Assembly (NCBI GenBank): GCA_022071945.1
Contig: JAJVIN010000024.1
Span: 62,001-126,000 of the forward strand
Direction of reading: 5' to 3'
Origin: Thermoanaerobaculia bacterium
GTDB lineage: Bacteria; Acidobacteriota; Thermoanaerobaculia; UBA5066
Length of the DNA stretch: 64,000 nt
Shown: positions 39,255 to 48,124 of the stretch, in pieces
Layout of the letters: each line of letters starts with the position of its first letter
Position numbering within the stretch: position 1 is the first letter of the stretch
The notes under the pieces: model-generated
The model's input: only the letters and a program-made list of their open reading frames with translations
What the model was told of the DNA's origin: nothing
The model's database searches: none
Made by a program: the position numbers and the translations under genes

Positions 39255-40481
39255 TCACTCGTAGCGAAGCGCCTCGATGGGATCGAGACGGGAAGCCTTC
39301 AAGGCAGGGTAGAAGCCAAACGCGACGCCCACGAGAGCCGAAAAGACGAAAGCAAGCAACACCCCGTCCGAGTTGAGGGAAACGGGCCATCCCGCGAAGC
39401 GTGCCACGGTCTTCTGGATGAAGACGCCGAGCCCGATCCCGAGCGTACCCCCGGTGATGGCGAGGGCCACCGCCTCCACCAGAAACTGCGCCCGGATATC
39501 GCGGCCCTTGGCCCCGATCGCCATCCGGACCCCGATCTCCCGCGTTCGCTCGGTCACCGACACCAGCATGATGTTCATGATCCCGATCCCGCCGACGAGA
39601 AGGGAGACGCCCGCAATCGACCAGAGCAGGTAGCTCATCGTTTGCGCCTGCTGCTCGGCCTGCTGGAGCATCTCGGTCTGGGTCCGCATGGTGAAGTCGT
39701 CTTCCTGGCCGGCCGCCCGGTTGATCCGGTGCCGTTGCCGGAGGAGCTGCGTGATCTCCTCCTGGGCCTGGGGGACCATCTCGTTGGAAGCGGCCGAGGC
39801 GATGATGACGCCCACGGCGGTGGTCCCCATGATCTTCTTCCTCACCGTCTGATACGGCGCCACGATGACGTCGTCCTGGTCGGACCCCATCGCGGAGCCG
39901 CCCTTTTTGTCGAGGACCCCGACGACCCTGAACGGGATGTTCTTGATCCGGATCGTCTTCCCGACCGGGTCCTCTGACCCGAACAGGTTCTGGACGACCG
40001 TCTGTCCGAGGACGCAGACCTTGGCGGCCGCGCGATTGTCGGCATCGGTGAAGAACTGGCCGGAGGAGAGGTTCCACGACCGGATGAGGGGCCAGTCGAC
40101 CTCTCCACCCTGGATTCCGGTCGACCAGTTCTGATTTCCGTAGATGACCTGGGCCGCGGTCCGGATCGTGGCCGAGACATACGCCACCGACTGGATCTCG
40201 CTGCGAATCGCTTCCACGTCCGATTCCGAGAGCTTCGAGTTCGTCCCGTGGCCCATCCGGGCTCCCGAGGACGTCGTCGCGCCGGGGAAGACCATGATGA
40301 AGTTGGTTCCGAGGGACTGGAACTGGCTCTCAGCCTGCAACCGGGCTCCCTCGCCGATTCCGATCGTGGCGACCACACAGGCCACCCCGATGATGATCCC
40401 GAGGGCCGTCAGGAGCGACCGGAGCTTGTTTCTGAACATCGACCGGAACGCAACCGTCAGGATGTTCGTCGCCTTTCTCAC
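39255..40481 (-). CDS. MacB-type ABC exporter permease
   Basis: The 408-aa permease has an N-terminal helix (LRSLLTALGIIIGVACVVATIGIG), a periplasmic MacB_PCD domain (about 45-265, NFIMVFPGATTSSG) and three C-terminal helices with the FtsX motif GIMNIMLVSVTERTREIGVRMAIGA. It ends SRLDPIEALRYE as MacB permeases do. ATPase and permease are separate genes here, unlike fused MacB. It overlaps the ATPase stop by 4 nt. Confidence 0.95.
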   Translation of the reverse strand: MRKATNILTVAFRSMFRNKLRSLLTALGIIIGVACVVATIGIGEGARLQAESQFQSLGTNFIMVFPGATTSSGARMGHGTNSKLSESDVEAIRSEIQSVAYVSATIRTAAQVIYGNQNWSTGIQGGEVDWPLIRSWNLSSGQFFTDADNRAAAKVCVLGQTVVQNLFGSEDPVGKTIRIKNIPFRVVGVLDKKGGSAMGSDQDDVIVAPYQTVRKKIMGTTAVGVIIASAASNEMVPQAQEEITQLLRQRHRINRAAGQEDDFTMRTQTEMLQQAEQQAQTMSYLLWSIAGVSLLVGGIGIMNIMLVSVTERTREIGVRMAIGAKGRDIRAQFLVEAVALAITGGTLGIGLGVFIQKTVARFAGWPVSLNSDGVLLAFVFSALVGVAFGFYPALKASRLDPIEALRYE

Positions 40482-41209
40482 CGGCTCACCTCCGCCGCCA
40501 CGAGCCGCCTCTTCACGACGGGCGTGTCGGTCAAGACCTGCCCATCCTTGAAGACCACGACCCTCTTGGCGTACTCGGCAATATCGTGCTCATGGGTGAT
40601 CAGGATGACGGTCCGCCCCTCCTCGTTCAGCCTCTGGAAGACCGACATCACGTCGTCGGACGTCTTGGAATCGAGGTTCCCGGTCGGCTCGTCGGCCAGG
40701 AGGATCGTCGGGTCGTTCACGAGGCTGCGGGCGATCGCCACGCGCTGCTGCTGTCCGCCGGAGAGCTGAGAGGGCGTGTGATCCGACCGGCCTTCAAGTC
40801 CCACGATCGAAAGACAGGCCTTTGCCCGGGCGTCCCGTTCCTTCGTCGTGGCCGGGGCCTTCTTCGAGTAGAGAAGCGGCAACTCGACGTTCTCGAGAGC
40901 CGAGGTGCGGGAGAGGAGATTGAAGTTCTGGAAGACGAACCCGATCTTGTCGTTGCGGATCTCGGCCCTCTCGTCGCGGCTGAGTCTCGAGACGTCGACT
41001 CCGTCGAGGATGTACGTCCCCGAGGTCGGCCGGTCGAGACACCCGATGATGTTCATGAAGGTCGATTTACCCGAGCCCGAAGGCCCCATCACCGCAACGA
41101 ACTCGCCGCGCGCGACGGTCAAGGAGACGCCATTGAGCGCCCGGACTTCCGTCTCACCCATTTTGTAAACCCGTGTGAGATCCCGGATTTCGATGACGGG
41201 CGCCGGCAT
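40478..41209 (-). CDS. MacB-type ABC exporter ATPase
   Basis: The 243-aa ATPase has GPSGSGKST, FVFQNFNLLSRTSALENVELPL, LSGGQQQRVAIARSLVNDP, ILLADEPTGNLDSKTS and ILITHEHDIA, the MacB/LolD-type set. The start is ATG 41209, 2 nt after the adaptor stop; the frame continues upstream but into the adaptor gene. A C-terminal tail (VVKRRLVAAEVSR) overlaps the permease start. With its neighbours it forms a tripartite pump for peptides, lipids or small molecules; the cargo is unknown. Confidence 0.95.
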   Translation of the reverse strand: MPAPVIEIRDLTRVYKMGETEVRALNGVSLTVARGEFVAVMGPSGSGKSTFMNIIGCLDRPTSGTYILDGVDVSRLSRDERAEIRNDKIGFVFQNFNLLSRTSALENVELPLLYSKKAPATTKERDARAKACLSIVGLEGRSDHTPSQLSGGQQQRVAIARSLVNDPTILLADEPTGNLDSKTSDDVMSVFQRLNEEGRTVILITHEHDIAEYAKRVVVFKDGQVLTDTPVVKRRLVAAEVSR

Positions 41210-41211
41210 CC

Positions 41212-42612
41212 TCAGAACCTCATGCCACGGCCCGGACCACCGCCCGATCCTCCGGCTCGGCTGCTCCCGCCAAGATCCAGGGCCCGCGCCGTCGCGAGCC
41301 CGACCACGATCAGGTCGCCCTCCTTCAGGACCTCCGAGGCCACGGCCGTGTAGCTGCCATCCGTGAGCAGAGGCCGCACCGGAACCCGCCGCAGCTTGCC
41401 GTCTTGGCCCTCGACATAGACGGAGCCCTCCCGGGAACCGCGAGACGCGGCCTTCCCCGATCCGTTGCCCCCCTGCCGGCCGGCCCACCCGCCTGACTTC
41501 GAGCCTTCACCGGAGGCCCGCTTCTTTCTTCCCTCTGACACGTCCGGGCGCCCGGCGGACTTCTCCGAGGCTGCGGTGTCCCCAGATTTCCCTCCCGGCC
41601 GTTCCGTCGCGCCAACGACGGCTGGCGCGCCTTCCGTTCCTGCCCCGGCCTTCGTTTCCCCGGACTTCGGCGCGGGAGAGGGTTCGGGAGCCAGATCTGA
41701 CTCGGCGGGACGGAACCGAAGAGCGGCATTCGCTACCCTGAGCTGCCCCGTCTCCTTTTGAACCGGAATCTGGACATTCGCCGTCATGCCCGGCTTCAGC
41801 TCGTTTCTCGGGTTCGAAACATCGAGCACGACGGGATACGTCACGACGTTCTGTACCGTCTGGGGAGAGAGCCGGATCTGCGAAACGACCCCCTCGAAAT
41901 TCCGGTCCGGAAAGGCATCGACGGTGAAAAAGGCCGTCTGGCCTTCCTTCACTCTGCCGACATCTGCCTCATCGATATTCGTCAGCACCTGCATCTTCGT
42001 CAGGTCCTGCGCAATGGTGAACAGCGTCGGAGCCTGGAACGAGGCGGCCACGGTTTGCCCGATGTCGTACTGCCGGTCGACGACGACGCCGTCGATGGGT
42101 GAGCTGATGACGGTGTAGGCGAGATTCGTCTCCGCCTGACGCAGTGCTGCCTGGGACTGCGCGACTGCGGCCTGAGCCCCGTCCCTGACCGACTTCGCCG
42201 CGTCGTACTCCTGCTGCGAAAGAAGCTGCTGGGAGAGGAGGTTCTTGGCCCGCGCGAAGTCGAGCTCTGCCTTGCGGAGTTCCACCTGGGATCTCTCGAG
42301 ATCCGCCCGCCTCTGATCCACCGAGGCCCGGAACGGCGTCGGGTCGAGCTCGGCCAGGATCTCACCCTTCTTCACGACCGAGTTGAAGTTCGCGTGGAGC
42401 CTCGCGATGATGCCGGAAACCTGACTGCCCACCTTCACGGTCGTGACGGCGGAGAGAGTGCCGGAGGCCGTGACGAGGGCGGTCACGTCCCCTCTTTCGA
42501 CCTTCTCCTTGCGAAATTTCGGAGCCTCGGTTTTTCCACGCGTGAGGACATACCCCGTGGCGACGACCGAGGCGACGACGAGGGCGCCGACCACCCAACC
42601 GGCTTTGGACAT
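41212..42612 (-). CDS. MacA-like periplasmic adaptor with long low-complexity insert
   Basis: The 466-aa adaptor has a membrane anchor (about 6-23), biotinyl-lipoyl halves (GSQVSGIIARLHANFNSVVK and VISSPIDGVVVDRQYDIGQ), a helical hairpin (about 95-165) and a beta-barrel (about 200-285). Residues about 303-396 are a Gly/Ser/Ala/Pro/Lys-rich insert without predicted fold, placed before the last membrane-proximal strands (VYVEGQDGKLRRVPV). A Gly-rich tail ends the protein. MacA proteins link the inner membrane MacB pump to an outer membrane channel. Confidence 0.93.
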   Translation of the reverse strand: MSKAGWVVGALVVASVVATGYVLTRGKTEAPKFRKEKVERGDVTALVTASGTLSAVTTVKVGSQVSGIIARLHANFNSVVKKGEILAELDPTPFRASVDQRRADLERSQVELRKAELDFARAKNLLSQQLLSQQEYDAAKSVRDGAQAAVAQSQAALRQAETNLAYTVISSPIDGVVVDRQYDIGQTVAASFQAPTLFTIAQDLTKMQVLTNIDEADVGRVKEGQTAFFTVDAFPDRNFEGVVSQIRLSPQTVQNVVTYPVVLDVSNPRNELKPGMTANVQIPVQKETGQLRVANAALRFRPAESDLAPEPSPAPKSGETKAGAGTEGAPAVVGATERPGGKSGDTAASEKSAGRPDVSEGRKKRASGEGSKSGGWAGRQGGNGSGKAASRGSREGSVYVEGQDGKLRRVPVRPLLTDGSYTAVASEVLKEGDLIVVGLATARALDLGGSSRAGGSGGGPGRGMRF

Positions 42613-42650
42613 GATCTTTACGGACTTCCTTTCGTTCCGAGACGCTGGCT

Positions 42651-43703
42651 CTAGAAGCTGAGCCCGAGGGCAAACCGAAAGGCACTCTCGGTCCTCTCGA
42701 TCCCCCCACCGTCCAGCCTGCGGTGGGCGTACTCGACGATTCCTTCGACGAATTTCCTGGGTCTCCAGATTACGGAGGGCTGATGTGAATCCTCCGAGGT
42801 GTCTGTTCCCCGGTATTGAAAAGTGGAATACGAATAGCGGTAGATCACCGTGGGGAACTCGGCGGCAACGGTGACGGAGAGACCCACGAAATCGTCGTAC
42901 GCAAAACGTGGACCTTCAGATGTCCCCCGGGCGATCGAAACCGCGCCGTCGCCGTCCCTCACCGTTCCTTGAAGACCCAGCGCGATCGGGCCGAAGCTCG
43001 CGCGGACGCCGAGAGCCGCATCCGAAAGCCTGACGGCCGTGTCCCCCGTCACCGTGTCTCTTACCCGAGCCGTTCCGGCGGAGAGAGCGGGACGGAGGGT
43101 CCAGAGACCCTTGTTGAGGAGGTATGAGGCCGATCCCTGAAACCCGTCGCGAAGCCGGCCCTCTGGATCGGACTCGACGCCGCGGCCATCGTCCTCCCAG
43201 GCCACCCTGTCATTCTGCCCGGCATAGCGGAAGCGCCAGGCCAGAGTGTCGTACCCGAACCTCTTCTCGCCCTCGAGCGCGATTCCGAACTCGGGATTGC
43301 GCGTCAGGCCGTTCGCGCTGGCCAGATCCCCGCTAAAGGTCTCGTCTTCCCAGATGAACGCGGGACCGACCTGACCGACCTGGACATCACCAACCTTCGT
43401 CGTGACAAAGGCGTAAGCGTGATCGAGCCAGAAGCTGCCCTCGAAATACGGACGGAACCGCCCGCTGGTGGCACGGGCCTCGGCCTTCGCCCCCCAGCCC
43501 TTGTGAGACCAGGACGCCCGGATCCAGGCGTAGAGGAGTCCGGCCTCCCGGGTCTGCCGGTCGCTCAGCGGCTCGTAAGCCTGAAGGGTGGCGCCGAAGT
43601 TGAACTTCGGCGCGTTCCCCTGTGAACTGGGGCTCTCGGCCACTGCGCCGAGGACCGGCACGAGAACGCAGAGGGCAACGAGGGGGGCAAGCCGGGCTCG
43701 CAC
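42651..43703 (-). CDS. Putative outer membrane beta-barrel protein
   Basis: The 350-aa protein has a signal peptide (cleavage after AVA, about residue 22) and alternating amphipathic strands throughout, such as GWGAKAEARATSGRFRPYFEG. It ends in Phe (SAFRFALGLSF), the outer membrane barrel signature. About 14-16 strands are plausible. The family is not recognised; it looks porin-like, not TolC-like, as there are no long helices. It is the first gene upstream of macA on the same strand, 38 nt away, where an outer membrane partner would be expected. Confidence 0.8.
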   Translation of the reverse strand: MRARLAPLVALCVLVPVLGAVAESPSSQGNAPKFNFGATLQAYEPLSDRQTREAGLLYAWIRASWSHKGWGAKAEARATSGRFRPYFEGSFWLDHAYAFVTTKVGDVQVGQVGPAFIWEDETFSGDLASANGLTRNPEFGIALEGEKRFGYDTLAWRFRYAGQNDRVAWEDDGRGVESDPEGRLRDGFQGSASYLLNKGLWTLRPALSAGTARVRDTVTGDTAVRLSDAALGVRASFGPIALGLQGTVRDGDGAVSIARGTSEGPRFAYDDFVGLSVTVAAEFPTVIYRYSYSTFQYRGTDTSEDSHQPSVIWRPRKFVEGIVEYAHRRLDGGGIERTESAFRFALGLSF

Positions 43704-43738
43704 GCGTTTCGTATGATACGCAGCAGGAGGAGCGCACC

Positions 43739-45019
43739 ATTCCTTTTCTCGGTTTCGACATCCCGTTCGAGACGATGACCCTCTCGAACGGCCTCTCGGT
43801 CGTCGCGCTCCCCCACCGGCACGTTCCCGTCGTCACCGTCGACGTGACCTACGACGTCGGAAGCCGGGTCGAGGCGCCCGGCAAGACCGGTCTTGCCCAC
43901 CTCTTCGAGCACCTGATGTTCGAGGGCTCGCTGAATGTCCCAAAGGGCGGCCATTTCGACCGCGTCAGCGAGGCCGGCGGCACCCTGAACGGAACGACCT
44001 CCGAGGACCGGACCAACTACTACGAGACGCTGCCCTCCTCACGTCTCGACCTCGCCCTCTACCTCGAGGCCGACCGGATGATGGGCCTCGTGCTGACGCA
44101 GGAAAAGCTCGACAACCAGCGGGAGGCCGTCAAGGAAGAAAAGCGGCTCCGGATCGACAACCAGCCCTACGGCCGCTCCTATGAAGCCGCCGAGGCCCTC
44201 GTCTACGACTCGTTCGCCTATCGCCACCCCGTGATCGGGTCGATGGAAGACCTCGACTCCGCGACTGTCGCGGACCTAGCGGATTTCTTCTCCCGCTTCT
44301 ACGCGCCCGCCAACGCCGTCCTCTGCATCGCGGGTGACATCGAGCCGGGCGACGCGTTCAGGGCAGCTGAAGAACACTTCGGCCCCATTCCCTATCGCAA
44401 CCCGGCCGCGCCGTTCGAGGTCTGGGAGAAGCCCCCCTCCGGACCGCGCCGGGTCGAGATCGAGGACCCCTTCGCCACCCTGCCCGCCCTTCACCTCCTC
44501 TTCAAGGTCTCGCCGAGAAGGACGAGGGAGCTCTTTGCCCTTCTCCATGCCGAGAAGATCCTGATGGGGGGGGAGAGCGGCCGGCTCTGGAGGCGCCTCG
44601 TGAAGGAATCCGAGACGGCTCTCTCGGTCTCGGCCGCTGTCGACGAGCGGCGCGGCCCGTCTCTCTTCCGGATCTTCGCCGTGGCGAGATCAGAGAGGAA
44701 CCTTCAGGACTTGGAATCCGGTCTCTGGCACGAGATCGAGGCGCTCGCCCGTGACGGGCCGACCGAACGCGAGATGCTCCGCGCCCGGCGTCTCCTCGCC
44801 GCGGACATGATACGGGGCACCCAGACGACCCAGTCGCTCGCGTTTCTCATTTCTGAATACGCCCTCTTCGACCGCGACCCATCCCTCTGGAAGCCGGACT
44901 TCCACACCATCCTCGAGATCTCGCCCGAAGAAGTTCTCGCCGCTGTGCGGTCCCTGTTGACCCGAGACCGGTCGGCGTGCGTGCACATCCATCCTTCCGA
45001 CTCCCAGGGGGCTTCGTGA
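43739..45019 (+). CDS. M16 zinc peptidase, catalytic subunit
   Basis: This M16 (pitrilysin/processing-peptidase) protein has the inverted zinc motif HLFEHLMFEG, the third Glu in the NQREAVKEEKRL stretch and two M16 domains; it is the active partner of a pair. The start is uncertain: an AGGAGG (43725-43730) sits 8 nt before an ATT at 43739 that gives a 12-residue N-terminus typical of the family. The first ATG (43775) begins right at TLSNGL and has no ribosome binding site. I annotate from the ATT. A TATGAT -10 lies at 43712-43717. It overlaps the second M16 gene as GTGA. Confidence 0.9.
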   Translation: MPFLGFDIPFETMTLSNGLSVVALPHRHVPVVTVDVTYDVGSRVEAPGKTGLAHLFEHLMFEGSLNVPKGGHFDRVSEAGGTLNGTTSEDRTNYYETLPSSRLDLALYLEADRMMGLVLTQEKLDNQREAVKEEKRLRIDNQPYGRSYEAAEALVYDSFAYRHPVIGSMEDLDSATVADLADFFSRFYAPANAVLCIAGDIEPGDAFRAAEEHFGPIPYRNPAAPFEVWEKPPSGPRRVEIEDPFATLPALHLLFKVSPRRTRELFALLHAEKILMGGESGRLWRRLVKESETALSVSAAVDERRGPSLFRIFAVARSERNLQDLESGLWHEIEALARDGPTEREMLRARRLLAADMIRGTQTTQSLAFLISEYALFDRDPSLWKPDFHTILEISPEEVLAAVRSLLTRDRSACVHIHPSDSQGAS

Positions 45020-46380
45020 CGGGACGTTCCGGGTTCCGGCTCCCCCGCTACGACGAGTGCGTGCTGGGCTCGGGCATGCGGATTCGGGCATCCCGCTGGG
45101 GGAGCCGCCCGACCGCCGCCATCGCCGTGGTCTTCCCTCGGGGGGGAAGCATCTGGGAGCCTGCCGGCTCACTCGGGATCTCCGAGATCACGGTGGAGTC
45201 CCTCCTCGGGGGCACCGCTTCTCGGACTGCCCAGGAACTTGCGGAAACCCTCGACGACCTCGCCGCGCTGCTGGACCTCTCCGCCGGATTCGACTCGACC
45301 GTGGCTCGCTTCTATCTCCTCGAACCGGACCTTCGAGAAGGACTCGAACTTCTTTCGGAACTCCTCTTCTCACCCGGGTGTCCCGAGTCCGAGCTCGAGA
45401 AGGTCAAGAGCCGGATGCAGGACGCCATCGAGAGCCAGCGATCCGACCCGGACTTCGTCGTCCAGGAGCGGATGGTGGCGGCGCTCTACGGCGATCACGC
45501 GTACGGTCATCTCCTCCCCGACCCGGACTTCCTGGCCAGGGCAACCCTGGACGACGTGACTTCCTTTCATCGCGCCGCCTTCGATCCCTCGGAAGCGACC
45601 GTCATCCTGAGCGGACAGATCCCAACCGAAAGGGCGATGGAAACGCTCAGGAGAGTCTTCGAACCCCTGAGGGGACCAACGACGCCATCGCTTCCGGGTC
45701 CGCCCGGCGCGGAGGCTCCAGCCGCGCCCCTGCCGCCCGATCCCAAGACCAGCCGGGAAGCCCACCTCATCGAGAGGCCCGAATCTGTCCAGACGAGCCT
45801 GGCGCTGGCGCGCCGGTCGGTTCCCCGCAAGGCGCCGGACTACGTGGCGGCCGTCGTGGCCAATCAAGTCCTGGGTGGAGGCCCCTCTTCTCGCCTCTTC
45901 GCCAGACTCCGCGAGGAGCGCGGCCTGACGTACGGGGCCTTTTCCACGTTCACGAGCCGGCTCCGCGCCTCTCACTTCATGGCTTCCATCGACTGCGCGA
46001 CGGAGAAGACACCCGCGGCCCTTTCCCTCCTGATCGAGATCCTCGAGGAGTTCGCGGCCTCGGGCCCCACACCCGAGGAACACGAAAAGGCGCGGAACTT
46101 CCTGACGGGGTCTTTCGTCCTGGCACGCGAAACCCCGGGCGGGATCCTCCAAGACGAGATCACCCGGTTCCTCCACGGACTCCCCGAGGACGAGTGGGAG
46201 ACGTGGTGCGACCGCGTCCAGGCCGTGACGCGAGACGAGGCCCGGCAGGCGGCCGAGCGGCACATGTCGCCCGGTTCTGCCGTCCTCGTCGCGGCGGGTG
46301 ACCGCGCCGGAATAGAGGCGAGCCTGAGGGAGTTCGGACCCCTCACGATCTGGGATCCCAGGGGAACCCGCCTGGAGTGA
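45016..46380 (+). CDS. M16 peptidase family, non-catalytic subunit
   Basis: The 454-aa M16 protein starts at GTG 45016, overlapping the previous stop. Where the active partner has HxxEH, this one reads EITVESLLGG, so the zinc site is lost. It keeps the C-terminal R/Y substrate-binding region (REERGLTYGAFSTF). Bacterial M16B enzymes often form such heterodimers, with the second protein completing the substrate chamber. Neither protein shows a clear signal peptide, so the pair is probably cytosolic; substrate unknown. Confidence 0.92.
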   Translation: MTGRSGFRLPRYDECVLGSGMRIRASRWGSRPTAAIAVVFPRGGSIWEPAGSLGISEITVESLLGGTASRTAQELAETLDDLAALLDLSAGFDSTVARFYLLEPDLREGLELLSELLFSPGCPESELEKVKSRMQDAIESQRSDPDFVVQERMVAALYGDHAYGHLLPDPDFLARATLDDVTSFHRAAFDPSEATVILSGQIPTERAMETLRRVFEPLRGPTTPSLPGPPGAEAPAAPLPPDPKTSREAHLIERPESVQTSLALARRSVPRKAPDYVAAVVANQVLGGGPSSRLFARLREERGLTYGAFSTFTSRLRASHFMASIDCATEKTPAALSLLIEILEEFAASGPTPEEHEKARNFLTGSFVLARETPGGILQDEITRFLHGLPEDEWETWCDRVQAVTRDEARQAAERHMSPGSAVLVAAGDRAGIEASLREFGPLTIWDPRGTRLE

Positions 46381-48089
46381 CACCCGGGTTGGCGGACCGT
46401 CCGGCGGGTCGCCGCGAAATCGGGCTGGTTGGCCTCCTCACCGTCCTCTCCCTCTTCCTTGCCTTCGATCAGATGCGGGGGAACGCGGTTACCGTGGATG
46501 AACCCGTTCACCTGGCGGCTGGAGTCGAGATCGTCCGCGAGGGGACGGGGCGCTTCAATCCTGAACACCCGCCGCTCGCCAAGGCCCTCGCCGGGATCGG
46601 CCTCATCGGGACGCCCCTGACGGCCGCCGGGAACCCCCTGACGGTCGCCCGGCCGCCGGCTCTTCTCGTCCGGTTTCTCTCTCAAAACTCGACTCCGCTC
46701 GAGACGATCGCCTTCCGCGCCCGTCTGCCCTTTCTCGCCATCCTCGGGGCGCTCCTGATCGCGGTGTACGTCGAGGCCAGGCGGCGGTTCGGCTCCGCGG
46801 CGGGCCTCCTCGCCCTCGCCCTGTGCGGCTTCCAGCCGAACCTCCTGGCCCATGCGTCCGTCGTTCACACGGATCTGACTGTGACGCTCTGGATCGTCCT
46901 CTCGCTTCGGCCCCTGTCCCAGCTCGGGGACATCTCGAAGCGCTGGAGCGGTCTCTGGCTCGGCGTTTTCTGGGGGCTGGCCTTCCTGTCGAAGTTCTCG
47001 GCTCCCCTGATCGCCCTCAGCCTCCTCCCGCTGGCGCTGTCCAGGAAGGAGGAACCGAGAGCGGGGGCGAGGATCCTCGCCAGCCGGTTCGCGCAGGCGC
47101 TCGCCGTGGCGGCCCTGGTCATCCTCGGCGGGTACGCCCTGGCCTATAGGAATCAGAGCCAGGCGGACCGAGAGCTCGTCGCCCGTCAGGCCCTTCTCTT
47201 GAAGGGGCGGTCCGAGACGGCCCTCCGCACATCGCTCTGGATCGGGAGCGTGTCGCCGCCGGCGGGACACGCCTTCACGGGCCTCGCAATGGTCTACCTG
47301 CAGAGCAAGATCGGAGTGGGCGGGCCCGTCAACTACTTCCTCGGGACGCGGTCGGTGGCGGGGAATCCCCTCTACTTCCCTTTCGCCATCGCGGTGAAGG
47401 CGACCCTGGCGCTCCTTTCGGCCCTTCTCCTGGCGGTGGCCTTTCGGGAGTCGCGACGGTTCGCGCTGCTCTTTCTGGCCGGGTTCTCGCTCTTCCTCGC
47501 GGTCTCGGCGCGGTCGACCTACAACATCGGCGTGCGGCACGTCCTGTTCTTCTTCCCGGTGGCGGCGATCGCGGCGGCGGGAGCCCTGGCGGAGCCCGCG
47601 CCCGCGTTCCGGAGACGTCTCTTGGCGGGCCTCGGACTCGCCGCGGGGCTCGAGACGGTGGCGGTTCACCCCTTCTACACGTCGTTTTTCAACGTCGCGG
47701 CGGGCGGGAACGAGGCGGGGCACCGCTACTTCGCCGACAGCAACGTGGACTGGGGCCAGGACCTGAGGCGTCTGGCGCGCCGCGCTCCCGAGCTCACGAA
47801 GGGAGAACCTCTCCCGGCGATCGTTTTCGGAGGAGAGCTTCCGGTCTTCCACGCCCCGGCTCTGCGGCCCCTCGCGCCGGGGGACGAGGACAGGCCGGGA
47901 GCCCTGATCGCGATCGGCGAATCGGCCCTGGCGACGGGTCCCGAGTTCCTCAGGGCCAAGGGAAACCCGGACGCGGAGCGGCTCGAGAACCTGCGCGCCG
48001 CGCTCCTGTCCCGCGGGGAGAGGGTGGAGTCGATCGGCGGCTCGATCGGGGTCTGGAGGATCACGACAGGGCCGCAGGAGAGCCCATGA
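46377..48089 (+). CDS. GT-C family membrane glycosyltransferase (ArnT/PMT-like)
   Basis: The 570-aa protein has about 10-11 membrane helices. A first external loop carries the acidic DE motif (VTVDEPVHLAAG) and NPEHPPLAKALAGI, as in polyprenyl-phosphate-sugar-dependent GT-C enzymes. The C-terminal 100 residues form a soluble periplasmic domain (FADSNVDWGQDLRRL). Such enzymes move sugars from a lipid carrier to lipid A or proteins in the periplasm. The GTG start overlaps the M16 stop by 4 nt. Confidence 0.85.
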   Translation: MTPGLADRPAGRREIGLVGLLTVLSLFLAFDQMRGNAVTVDEPVHLAAGVEIVREGTGRFNPEHPPLAKALAGIGLIGTPLTAAGNPLTVARPPALLVRFLSQNSTPLETIAFRARLPFLAILGALLIAVYVEARRRFGSAAGLLALALCGFQPNLLAHASVVHTDLTVTLWIVLSLRPLSQLGDISKRWSGLWLGVFWGLAFLSKFSAPLIALSLLPLALSRKEEPRAGARILASRFAQALAVAALVILGGYALAYRNQSQADRELVARQALLLKGRSETALRTSLWIGSVSPPAGHAFTGLAMVYLQSKIGVGGPVNYFLGTRSVAGNPLYFPFAIAVKATLALLSALLLAVAFRESRRFALLFLAGFSLFLAVSARSTYNIGVRHVLFFFPVAAIAAAGALAEPAPAFRRRLLAGLGLAAGLETVAVHPFYTSFFNVAAGGNEAGHRYFADSNVDWGQDLRRLARRAPELTKGEPLPAIVFGGELPVFHAPALRPLAPGDEDRPGALIAIGESALATGPEFLRAKGNPDAERLENLRAALLSRGERVESIGGSIGVWRITTGPQESP

Positions 48090-48124
48090 GGGGCCGGACT
48101 TTCGCGGCTGAGTCCTTTCCGATA

